Source: Gorsachius magnificus
Taxonomy: Eukaryota; Chordata; Aves; Pelecaniformes; Ardeidae
Length of the DNA: 64,000 bases
Assembly (NCBI GenBank): GCA_034008185.1
Contig: CM067084.1
Coordinates: 59,596,599 to 59,660,598 of the forward strand
Direction of reading: 5' to 3'
Shown: positions 14,201 to 23,700 of the stretch, one piece after another
Position numbering within the stretch: the first letter of the stretch is position 1
Layout: every line of letters starts with the position of its first letter
Made by a program: the position numbers and the translations under genes
Notes under the pieces: model-generated
Told to the model about the DNA's origin: nothing
The model's database searches: none
The model's input: the letters and a program-made list of their open reading frames with translations, nothing else

Positions 14201-14734
14201 AACGTGCATGCATATGGCTGATTTGGTTTTGCAAATCCAAAAGCGATATCATAGACTAGCAATGTTTTTAGAAACAGAAAGTTTGCCAGTCTTTTTACCT
14301 CACCTTACACTAAATTCATTCTAACATCAAAATTCCAAACAGGATTTTATGCTCAGCTGCATCATTTAAATTGAACAGTAAATCAAAAAGATTATTTGTA
14401 AATTACAGTTATTAAGATAAATTATTCATTACCAATTAACTACAAACGTAAGGTAAATTTTCATTGATTTTTTTGTTGCTGCTGGGTTTGGTAGATTAGG
14501 AATGTGTGCTGTGTGTTCTTGTGTAAAATATATTTATATTGCTTTTGATTCTTGTTACTCTTGTAATCTAAAAACATTGAAGTTATTATATGTAAAAGGC
14601 TGATCATTTATGTCAAAACAAAAAAAGAAATCTGGAAAGTCAGGAAACAGTTTTGACTAGCTGCAGAACTTAGAGCAATTTTTTTCATATACAGACTTCT
14701 GAAGAGATGATATACGTAGTTTTCAGATTTATTG
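5221..14734. other. AT-rich intergenic sequence, no gene seen
   Basis: About 9.5 kb without a recognisable CR1 or LTR fragment. The longest open frame (5231-5746, 171 codons) starts on GTG and has no family features. A 9678-9929 frame also has no recognisable domain. I see simple T-rich and A-rich tracts only. Confidence 0.55.
14731..14734. repeat. Target site duplication of ERV, left copy (ATTG)
   Basis: ATTG immediately precedes the left LTR and recurs immediately after the right LTR at 20761-20764. The match is 4 bp; a fifth base does not match. Confidence 0.65.
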
Positions 14735-15308
14735 TGTCGTGGTTTAACCCGGCTGGCAACTAAGCACCACGCAGCCGCTTGCTCACTCCCCGCCCTCCCT
14801 CAGTGGGATGGGGGAGAGAATCGGGAAGGAGAAAAAGGTTAGAGCCGAGGGCTGAGATAAAGACAGTTTAATAAGAGAAAATAATAATAATAGTAATAAT
14901 GAGAATGGTAACAAAATATACAGAATATACAAAACGAATGATGCACAATGCAATTGCTCACCACCTGCCGACCGATGCCCAGCCCGTCCCGAGCAGCGAT
15001 CAGTACCCGAGCAGCGATCACTCTCCCCATGACCAACTGACCGACTAAACCCCCCCGAGCATGACGTTATATGGTATGGAATAGCTCTTTGGACAGTTTG
15101 GGTCCTAGCTGTGCTGTACTGTCCTAGCTTGTTATGCACCTGGCCGAGCAGGAGAAGCTCAAAAAGTCCTTGAGCAGTCTGAGCACTACTTGGCAACAAC
15201 TAAAAACATCAGCGTATTATCAACATTCTTCTAGTACTAAATCCAAAGCACAGCACTATGCTAGCTTCTGTGAAGAAAATTAACTCTATCCCAGCTGAAA
15301 CCAGGACA
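14735..15308 (-). repeat. 3' LTR of the ERV
   Basis: 574 bp, starting (minus strand) TGTCCTGG and ending CACGACA. It carries a CRE-like TAACGTCA (15062-15069, shown here as TGACGTTA on +). Two tandem copies of a CGAGCAGCGATCA unit lie around 14990-15020. An ATTAAA polyadenylation signal lies at 14867-14872 (TTTAAT on +). Compared with the 5' LTR it differs at about seven sites, three of them clustered in the last 20 bp near 15290-15300. Confidence 0.95.
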
Positions 15309-15702
15309 TTATCCACCCCTTATTCTATACCATTTAGGTCATGCTTAGGTTCTACCCTTACAATACATTCCAATTAATCACCACCACCTTCCCATTTTTT
15401 GATATATATACACAGATAGCATTCCCTTAGTCTATGGACCATCCCTCTAAAATGTCCATTGGGTTCATCTAGTCCATGGTTTTGGGCTTAATCTGTTGTA
15501 ACAGTCTTTCAGGGCAGGAGAGATGGGGTATGGTATTGGGATGTTACATGCTGAAGTCAGTCATTGCACTTCCTCAGTTTCGTCAACATTCATTCTTCTT
15601 AATCTGGGGGATTCTTACTGCTATACCATTGATATGACATACAGCAATAGTAAAAATGATGACATACTGCATTATACAGCAATTAACATCATACAATTCA
15701 GT
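15309..15702 (-). other. ERV 3' internal region: no env; polypurine tract next to LTR
   Basis: About 394 bp between the pol stop and the 3' LTR. There is no frame long enough for env or for a dUTPase domain. Reading the minus strand, a purine-rich AAGGGGTGG (15313-15321) followed by ATAA abuts the LTR and is the likely plus-strand primer (polypurine tract), although it is interrupted by a T. The absence of env is what class III elements usually show. Confidence 0.75.
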
Positions 15703-18700
15703 TCATTGGCTGTTTTCACCCAAAATCAAATCCCTTTGAGGTACACATTGGACTTCCCCATCCTTCCACATCACCCACCAAGTAGAGCTAGGTCCTTGAG
15801 CAAAAGCAATCCCACGGATGGGATTGCCTTTACCTGAGGCAGGAGAAACCCAGACTGTCTTCCCCAGCATATTTTTTACATGCACTACAGAGACTTTATC
15901 CCCTTCTACAGTACGTAAGAGGCTTGACTGGGCAGGGCCAGCTCGGTTGGCAGATCCTCTAGTGTTGACTAACCAGGTAGCCTTTGCTAAATGTGTATCC
16001 CAATGTTTGAATGTTCCTCCACCCATTGCTTTCAGTGTAGTTTTTAACAGTCCATTGTATCGTTCAATTTTCCCAGAGGCTGGTGCATGATAGCGGATGT
16101 GATAGACCCACTCAATGCCATGCTCTTTGGCCCATTTGTCTATGAGGCTGTTTCGGAAATGATTGCCGTTGTCTGACTCCATTCTTTCTGGGGTGCCATG
16201 CCGCCATAGGACTTGTTTTTCAAGGCCTAGGATAGTGTTCCGGGCAGTGGCATGGGGCACGGGATATGTTTCCAACCATCCGGTGGTCGCTTCCACCATG
16301 GTGAGCACATAGCGCTTGCCATGGCAGGTTTGTGGGAGTGTGATATAATCAATCTGCCAAGCCTCTCCATATTTGTATTTCAGCCACCGTCCTCCATACC
16401 AGAGAGGCTTTAACCGCTTGGCTTGTTTGATCGCAGCACATGTTTCACATTCATGGATAACCTGTGCAATAGCGTCCATAGTTAAGTCCACCCCTCGATC
16501 ACGAGCCCATCTGTACGTTGCATCTCTTCCTTGATGGCCTGAGGTGTCATGGGCCCACCAAGCTAGAAACAATTCACCCTTATGTTGCCAGTCCAGATCC
16601 ACCTGAGCCACTTCAATCTTAGCAGCCTGATCTGCCTGCTGGTTGTTTTGATGTTCTTCAGAGGCCCGACTCTTGGGTACATGAGCATCTATGTGATGTA
16701 CCTTTACAACCAGGTTCTCTACCCGGGCAGCAATATCTTGCCACAATGCGGCAGCCCAGATGGGTTTGCCTCTGCGCTGCCAGTTGTTCTGCTTCCATTG
16801 CTGCAACCACCCCCACAGGGCATTTGCCACCATCCATGAGTCAGTATAGAGATAGAGCACTGGCCATTTTTCTTTTTCAGCAATATCTAAAGCCAGCTGG
16901 ATGGCTTTCACCTCTGCAAACTGACTTGATTCACCTTCTCCTTCAGCAGTCTCTGCAACTTGTCTTGTAGGACTCCATACAGCAGCCTTCCACCTTCGAT
17001 GCTTTCCCACAAGACGACAGGACCCATCAGTGAACAGGGCATATTGCTTCTCGTTTTCTGGCAGTTTATTATATAATGGGGCTTCTTCAGCACGCACCAC
17101 CTCTTCCTCTGGCAATATTCCAAAATCTTTGCCTTCTGGCCAGTCCATGATCACTTCCAAGATTCCTGGGCGACTGAGGTTTCCTATTTGAGCCTGTTGT
17201 GTAATCAGTGCGACCCACTTACTCCACGTAGCATCAGTTGCATGATGTGTGGAGGGGACCTTCCCTTTGAACATCCAGCCCAGCACCGGCAGTCGGGGTG
17301 CCAGGAGGAGCTGTGCTTCAGTACCAATCACTTCTGAAGCAGCTCGAACCCCTTCATATGCTGCCAATATCTCTTTTTCAGTTGGAGTATAGTTGGCTTC
17401 GGATCCTCTGTATCCCCGACTCCAAAAGCCTAGGGGTTGGCCTCGAGTCTGTCCTGGTGCTTTCTGCCAAAGGCTCCAGGTAGGGCCACTCTCCCCGGCT
17501 GCGGTGTAGAGCACATTCTTTACATCTTGCCCTGCCCGGACCGGCCCAAGGGCTACTGCATGCACTATCTCCCGTTTAATTTGTTCAAAGGCTTGTCGTT
17601 GTTCAGGGCCCCATTTGAAATCGTTCTTCTTCTGGGTCACTTGGTAGAGAGGGCTTACAATCTGGCTGTAATTTGGAATATGCATTCTCCAAAAACCCAC
17701 AACGCCCAAGAAAGCTTGTGTTTCCTTCTTGCTAGTTGGTGGAGACATGGCTGTTATTTTGTTGATCACATCCATTGCAATCTGACGATGTCCATCTTGC
17801 CATTTGACTCCTAAAAAATGGATCTCCTGTGCAGGTCCTTTGATTTTACTTTGTTTTATAGCGAAACCGGCTTTCAGAAGGATTTGGACTATTTTCTTCC
17901 CTTTCTCAAAAACTTCTTCTGCTGTGTTGCCCCACACAATGATGTCACCAATATATTGCAGGTGTTCTGGAACATTACCCTGTTCCAGTGCTGTCTGGAT
18001 CAATCCATGGCAAATGGTAGGGCTGTGTTTCCACCCCTGGGGCAGTCGATTCCAGGTGTACTGGATGCCCCTCCAAGTGAAAGCAAACTGTGGCCTGCAC
18101 TCTGCTGCCAAAGGGATTGAAAAGAAAGCATTTGCAATATCAATTGTGGCATACCACTTGGCTGCCTTTGACTCCAGTTCGTATTGAAGTTCTAGCATGT
18201 CCGGCACGGCAGCACTCAGTGGTGGCGTAACTTCATTCAGGCCACGATAGTCTACAGTCAGTCTCCACTCTCCATCAGACTTTCTCACTGGCCATATGGG
18301 ACTGTTAAAGGGTGAGCGAGTCTTGCTGATCACTCCCTGGCTCTCCAGTCGACGAATCAGCTTATGGATGGGAATCAGGGAGTCTGGATTGGTGCAATAT
18401 TGCCGCCTGTGCACTGTTGTGGTGGCAATCGGTACTTGCTGTTCTTCAACACTCAGCAACCCCACAACCAAAGGGTCCTTTGAGAGACCAGGCAAGGTAG
18501 ACAGCTGCTTAATTTCTTCTGCCTCCAAGGCAGCTATACCAAAAGCCCACCGGTACCCTTTTGGGTCCTTGAAATACCCTCTCCTGAGGTAGTCTATGCC
18601 CAGGATGCACGGAGCATCTGGGCCAGTCACAATGGGGTGCTTTTGCCACTCATTCCCAGTTAGGCTCACTTCGGCCTCCAATACAGTCAGCTCTTGAGAT

Positions 18701-18813
18701 CCCCCTGTCACTCCAGAAATACAAATGGATTCTGCCCCTATATGGCTTGATGGCATTAGAGTACACTGTGCACCGGTGTCTACTAGAGCTCTATACTTCT
18801 GTGGGTCTGACAT
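15703..18813 (-). CDS. pol: Retroviral pro-pol polyprotein (protease, RT, RNase H, integrase) with altered RT active site
   Basis: One open frame of 1036 codons from an ATG. Protease: D-T-G-A at residues 12-15. RT: first catalytic Asp in TIDIANAF (about D225), LPQGW at 257-261, then Y-I-G-D at 287-290 where retroviruses have Y-x-D-D. The G codon is GGT at 17947-17949, so one catalytic Asp is missing and polymerase activity should be lost. RNase H: acidic set at about D596, E634, D658, D728. Integrase: zinc-binding H755, H760, C789, C792; catalytic D822, D881, E917 with the typical D-35-E spacing. It ends soon after the integrase C-terminal domain. The frame is the same as the 3' part of gag, separated by TAG at 18889-18891 and TGA at 18823-18825, so the natural N-terminus probably lies upstream of this ATG. 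No frameshift is present within it. Confidence 0.93.
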   Translation of the reverse strand: MSDPQKYRALVDTGAQCTLMPSSHIGAESICISGVTGGSQELTVLEAEVSLTGNEWQKHPIVTGPDAPCILGIDYLRRGYFKDPKGYRWAFGIAALEAEEIKQLSTLPGLSKDPLVVGLLSVEEQQVPIATTTVHRRQYCTNPDSLIPIHKLIRRLESQGVISKTRSPFNSPIWPVRKSDGEWRLTVDYRGLNEVTPPLSAAVPDMLELQYELESKAAKWYATIDIANAFFSIPLAAECRPQFAFTWRGIQYTWNRLPQGWKHSPTICHGLIQTALEQGNVPEHLQYIGDIIVWGNTAEEVFEKGKKIVQILLKAGFAIKQSKIKGPAQEIHFLGVKWQDGHRQIAMDVINKITAMSPPTSKKETQAFLGVVGFWRMHIPNYSQIVSPLYQVTQKKNDFKWGPEQRQAFEQIKREIVHAVALGPVRAGQDVKNVLYTAAGESGPTWSLWQKAPGQTRGQPLGFWSRGYRGSEANYTPTEKEILAAYEGVRAASEVIGTEAQLLLAPRLPVLGWMFKGKVPSTHHATDATWSKWVALITQQAQIGNLSRPGILEVIMDWPEGKDFGILPEEEVVRAEEAPLYNKLPENEKQYALFTDGSCRLVGKHRRWKAAVWSPTRQVAETAEGEGESSQFAEVKAIQLALDIAEKEKWPVLYLYTDSWMVANALWGWLQQWKQNNWQRRGKPIWAAALWQDIAARVENLVVKVHHIDAHVPKSRASEEHQNNQQADQAAKIEVAQVDLDWQHKGELFLAWWAHDTSGHQGRDATYRWARDRGVDLTMDAIAQVIHECETCAAIKQAKRLKPLWYGGRWLKYKYGEAWQIDYITLPQTCHGKRYVLTMVEATTGWLETYPVPHATARNTILGLEKQVLWRHGTPERMESDNGNHFRNSLIDKWAKEHGIEWVYHIRYHAPASGKIERYNGLLKTTLKAMGGGTFKHWDTHLAKATWLVNTRGSANRAGPAQSSLLRTVEGDKVSVVHVKNMLGKTVWVSPASGKGNPIRGIAFAQGPSSTWWVMWKDGEVQCVPQRDLILGENSQ

Positions 18814-18822
18814 GCCAGGCCA

Positions 18823-18891
18823 TCAAATCCACACAGTCCAGTAGACTCGGTTGTCCCTTTCCTCTACCTGGCTGGAGGCAGGGCCCCTCTA
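18823..18891 (-). other. Gag-pol junction with two in-frame stops
   Basis: TAG (18889-18891) and TGA (18823-18825) lie in the same frame as both the gag 3' end and pol, and the codons between them look protein-like. Either the TAG is the native gag terminator read through in a gammaretrovirus-like way and the TGA is decay, or both are decay. The sequence alone cannot decide. Confidence 0.6.
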
Positions 18892-20039
18892 ATTCTGATC
18901 ACTGTTGCTCATGGTTTGTGTGTATGAGTCAGAAGTTCCTTCATCACAATCAGAATTAAGATCAGTCCCTCTATTCTGTCTGAAAAAATGATGATCTACC
19001 CCATCTCTGGAAACTGGAGAAACAAGTTTCTTGGAAGAGCCCCCTTTTGTGTTTGTTTTTCTTTGCAACTCACGTACTCGTGACTCCGAGGTAGGTTTTC
19101 CGTCCCATTTCCTCATGTCCTCTCCATGGTCACGCAGGTAAAACCATAGAGTGCCCCGTGGGGTGTACCCTCGATATTCTTTTTCTTGAGCAGAAGGGCG
19201 CTTACTTCTGATGGCTGAGATACTGGTCTATACAGGAGGGGAGTAGGGCGTACGCTTTTCAAGTCGTTCAAACTTCCAGGATAGTTTCTCCACAGCCAAA
19301 ACAAAGGGGGAAGAGATACTTTCTTCGTATTCCCGGAGCTGGCCAGCCACTTCATCCACTGTTGGTCCCCGTCTTTCTGTTCCCTTTGGATGTATTGAAT
19401 CATGTTGAATAGGGCTCGGTAAGCATGGGCCAGGCCCCAGCACATTGCAATGATTTGTGTTTGCCTAGAATTGCCAGGGTGCCAGCATACCTTTTCCAAA
19501 TATTCTACCAGTTTTTCAGGATTCTGCACTTGTTCAGGAGTGAATTTCCAAAACATTGGAGGTGCCCATCATTCTAGGCATTTACCCATACTACCCCAAA
19601 TACCCTGCCACTCATAACTATCCAGCCCTGGGGCAGACATCTGGATGGTATTAAGTTGCTGACAAACTTTGGACAAAACTGAAACAATATTCCAAATAGA
19701 TATCAATAGATATACCTTAACTATCCAAGGATGTTCAAGATACTGAAAAGTTATTGTAGTGAAGGAGGAAACATCATCAAAGAAGGCAGAAAAAGTGCCA
19801 TTCTGTATTTCCTCCAGAACAAACTTTTCAGAGTCCCATGTATAATTGCTAATATTCCCCGCAAGGTGGTACCCAAAGTGCAGTACAGACTTCGACATGA
19901 AACCCAAATACCAGATAAAGCTCAAGGTCATTGTTTTAATAACAAGTTTCCCAAGCAAAACATATCTGGTCACCGCAGAGCATAACAAACTGCAAAAACC
20001 AACACCAACTTTTAACAAGTACAGCAAAGGAGGGAGCAT
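18889..20039 (-). pseudogene. gag: Broken gag with a hydrophobic, sequon-bearing N-terminus
   Basis: The first ATG downstream of the primer site is at 20037-20039, in an ACCATG context. The frame then runs to TGA at 19569-19571 (156 codons), continues as a capsid-like helical stretch from MFWKFTPEQV (19556), and shifts frame near 19360-19385. After the shift it resumes in the pol frame, meets TAG at 19228-19230, and ends at TAG 18889-18891. So there is one internal TGA, one frameshift and one internal TAG. The N-terminal 125 residues have three hydrophobic stretches (about 1-22, 26-50, 106-125). Three N-glycosylation sequons (about N62, N65, N80) fall between the second and third. That is unlike an ordinary matrix domain. 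The C-terminal part is basic and Ser-rich with no visible CCHC zinc knuckle. Gag identity rests on position and in-frame continuity with pol; residue-level family matching was not possible. Confidence 0.7.
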
Positions 20040-20160
20040 GGTGCAGATCAGATAAACTAAGATCGAGAACAAAGGAATCAAATCGCGACCCACAACTGTT
20101 TAACAGATATCAATTCCTTAATATTCTCTGGTTACTCTGTCGTTATCTCAAGCCCTTCAG

Positions 20161-20178
20161 GCCCCACGTTGGGCGCCA
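20161..20178 (-). promoter_or_regulatory. Primer binding site, tRNA-Lys(CUU)-type
   Basis: Minus strand TGGCGCCCAACGTGGGGC, 8 nt downstream of the 5' LTR. It is the sequence expected for the 3' end of tRNA-Lys1,2, the primer also used by foamy viruses and some betaretroviruses. All 18 positions fit. It confirms the minus orientation and that the right-hand LTR is the 5' one. Confidence 0.9.
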
Positions 20179-20186
20179 AAAAGGAC

Positions 20187-20760
20187 TGTCGTGGTTTAAC
20201 CCGGCTGGCAACTAAGCACCACGCAGCCGCTTGCTCACTCCCCGCCCTCCCTCAGTGGGATGGGGGAGAGAATGGGGAAGGAGAAAAAGGTTAGAGCCGA
20301 GGGCTGAGATAAAGACAGTTTAATAAGAGAAAATAATAATAATAGTAATAATGAGAATGGTAACAAAATATACAGAATATACAAAACGAATGATGCACAA
20401 TGCAATTGCTCACCACCCACCGACCGATGCCCAGCCCGTCCCGAGCAGCGATCAGTACCCGAGCAGCGATCACTCTCCCCATGACCAACTGACCGACTAA
20501 ACCCCCCCGAGCATGACGTTATATGGTATGGAATAGCTCTTTGGACAGTTTGGGTCCTAGCTGTGCTGTACTGTCCTAGCTTGTTATGCACCTGGCCGAG
20601 CAGGAGAAGCTCAAAAAGTCCTTGAGCAGTCTGAGCACTACTTGGCAACAACTAAAAACATCAGCGTGTTATCAACATTCTTCTAGTACTAAATCCAAAG
20701 CACAGCACTATGCTAGCTTCTGTGAAGAAAATTAACTCTATCCTAGCCAAAACCAGGACA
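20187..20760 (-). repeat. 5' LTR of the ERV
   Basis: 574 bp, the same length as the 3' LTR, with about seven differences. It carries the CRE-like octamer at 20514-20521, the duplicated GAGCAGCGATCA unit around 20440-20470, and the ATTAAA signal at 20319-20324 (as TTTAAT on +). The open frames of 138 and 65 codons inside it occur identically in the other LTR and have no coding meaning I can support. Confidence 0.95.
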
Positions 20761-23700
20761 ATTGCTTATTGAGTTATTCAAATATATTCACTATGTCAAA
20801 CAGACTGTTTAAATGTACACTGTTCTGAGTCTGATATTATGGGAAGCTTTATGAATCACATTTTTTAAATTTGGCTTTGAGGTGTTTTATAACCTGCAGG
20901 TACCCTAAGCCAATAGACCAGTACTGACATCTTGGATTATAATCATGATGTACTTATTGGATCAGCTGTGGTAGAGGTACATTCTTTGGAAGCATGAATT
21001 ATTTCTATATGTAGCAATTACAACATTTAGGACCTTCTGCTATTTTTTTTTTCTTTTTTTTTTTTAATGGAAACCGTATCTATATTATAGGTAGAACAAA
21101 AAGCTGATGTTCTATCCTTCAGACTCAGTTAATACAAACTGAACATGTCTTTTAAGTGTCACATTATTATTTTCATTTTTACATAAAAATACATATATGC
21201 AAATAGTTTCAAATAGATAATATATTTACTTGATTAAAAGACAGCATAAAACGTTTTTTACTGGTTCATTAAAAAAAAGCTGATTATAATGCTGGAAAAA
21301 TGACTGTTCAAAGACATTATTGGAAAAGAAATCAGCAGAATATAAATTAATATATAAACTGAAGTGACATGTCTGCATAAATTATGACACTTCATCACAC
21401 TGTTAGGTTTTTACTATTTATGTGTTATTGTAAATTTTCCAATTTCTCATAAAAATATTTGTAGATCGTAAAACATTGTTAATTACAGCTTTTTCATTTG
21501 GTCACTTAAAAATTTATGCTGAACAAGTTTAATCTAAAAAATATGCTGATGACTTTATTTATTTAGTTAGAAAGACTTAGTTGACCTACATGGAAAAGAA
21601 TCTTGTCTTTGGGTCAGTCTCTGATTCTTGACTTTTAATTACTTATTCATACTGCCTTTGTTTGCTGGAAAAAGAATAGTTTGGCTATAGTATAGAATCT
21701 CTTTTCACTGTGCTGCTGCCTCTTCATGGTGTAGGCCATAATAATATATTAGACCCTGAAAAAGAAGTGTCTGTTTACACTTGTGTTCCTTAAAGAAGTG
21801 CACCCTTCAAGCAGCTAGGTAACGAATTAACAGAATAATCCAAGATTAACAAAAACTGACACAAAACACCTGTAATACTGCATAACGAGATCATACAAAT
21901 AAGAAATCCCCAAGTATTGACTTGAACACAAATTGCTGATAGCAGAACCTTGGGAACATGTTAAACATATGAAGTTGCTAATTATTAAATTAAAATTAAA
22001 GTTGAATGCACAACAGAAAATAATAAGGGGGTTTCATAAAGTAAAAGCTCAAAAGTAATGGAAAAGGATCCATGATTCTGAGCTGATTCACTGAGCATCT
22101 GGAAAACCATTGTATACTCTTTGGCCTCTACTATGTTGTATTAAGCTTTCTGAATAGCATATCATTACATTTAACGTAAAGAACAAACCCCTGAATCCTT
22201 GAAGGTCTGTTGAGGAGGGACTGACTGGAGCGTTAAACAGGTGACACTGAAGTGTCAATAAAGAACCTCAGAAGTCTTAAGGTCAGTGTGAAAAACAGAT
22301 TCTGGAAGAAATAACCAACAGTAGTCATTACTGTTCTGTAATGTTTAGAATTTCTTACTTTAAATTCCAAGCATATGTTATTTGACTTAATTTTTTGAGG
22401 TGTACAATTTAACCAAAGCATGGTGGCCACGAGAACATACATAAATGAAAGCATTCTCAGTGTTTACAATTTGTCAATGTATTTAAATATGACATTTCCA
22501 TTTGCTGTTTTCTCTGCTACATAAAAAACATTTTCCAGTAGTGAATGGTTTGTGAAAAAACATCTCCATCGTGGCTTTGGAAAGTTAAGTTCTGTTCAGT
22601 CAAAACACTATCATCAGTGTTTGAACATCCAATCCTTTGCTTGTAGAACAGTGCTTCAGGCAGGACACAACCTTTCTGTAACTGCATTGTAGAACATTTT
22701 ATAGTGCAACAGATATACACTTCTGAGACTATGTAGATCTCAAATTAACCTCATAAGGCTATTAGTAATGCAAACCTCAGATTTTTCTGTAGAGCATGTC
22801 TGCTAACAGAAGATAAGCATATATATAGGCAATGTATGCTGGTGTTAAAAGGTGTGTGGATGAATCTCAGTTAAAAGACAGGTAAATATGGCATCATTTG
22901 AAGAATTTTTATTTGTAAAGTCCAGGTGTTCCAAGTGACAGAATTTATTTCATGTGGCTGGAGCTTAGCAAGATAGGTACATGAAAAGACTTTTTTTAGG
23001 GCAGAAGAAACAGTTATTAATCTGTAACTGCTATGACTAGAAAGAGAAAGATGTTTTGCAGAACACTTTTATGACGTATCATCATGATTATGACTGGTGT
23101 GATGAAATGGTAGTCTTTGAAATCTAAACTTAGCCAAGATTTCACCCTTTCAAAAAATAATTCTACCTAACTTTGAGGTCAAACAATTTGTGTGTCTTTG
23201 TGTGTGAATTTAATGATATCTATTAATATTATAATGTGTTAGTTGTGGTCCTGATAGATTTTAGGGCTAATGATTATCTATGAGACAGAAACTAAAAATC
23301 ATGTATATGTTATACTGAATTGGGAAACTATTGTGGACTTTGCAATAAAGAATACCACAGAGGAAAACAAATTGTTAGGAGAACATGTCCAACAACAAAT
23401 GGTTTCATAAAATAGCTGTTTTAATAAGATAGAATAAAATGAGGACTATAGATAGCAAGTAAATCTTATGTTTCTTCAGATGGTGGGAACCTTGCTTTCA
23501 TGCAGCATTGGATGCACCCCAGCTAGTTTTTCCAATGGTATGCTGTGCAGATCCAGTCCATAGACCTCCAAGTGGGAGCTGCCTACAGGGTCCTCTCTTC
23601 CAATGAGCTGTCTGAGGTTATCTTGTGGCCAAGGGCTTTGTACAGCAAAAGGACATAATGGGTGTGCAGCGTGGTGCAGCACAGCACAGGCCTGGGACTA

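Larger units (their letters stand above)
14735..20760 (-). mobile_element. Full-length endogenous retrovirus, ERVL-like, LTR-gag-pol-LTR, no env
   Basis: A 6.0-kb provirus on the minus strand with two 574-bp LTRs (5' LTR on the right, 3' LTR on the left), both bounded by TG...CA. In minus-strand order it holds a primer binding site at 20161-20178, a short leader, a damaged gag from about 20039 to 18889, an open pro-pol frame 18813-15703, a purine-rich tract beside the 3' LTR, and no env-sized frame. The LTRs differ at about 7 positions by eye, so the insertion is young. Lack of env, domain order and the 5-bp duplication of a sister solo LTR fit an ERVL-like (class III) element. The tRNA-Lys-type primer site would be unusual for mammalian ERV-L. 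Classification is therefore probable, not certain. Confidence 0.9.

Noticed and set aside
14783..15199. 138-codon frame in the 3' LTR, repeated at 20235-20651
   Set aside because: It is an LTR-internal opening, present in both LTRs simply because they are copies; part of it runs through an A/T-rich microsatellite and there is no domain.
15523..18592. Several + strand frames of 60-127 codons opposite pol
   Set aside because: Antisense shadows of the ERV pol frame.
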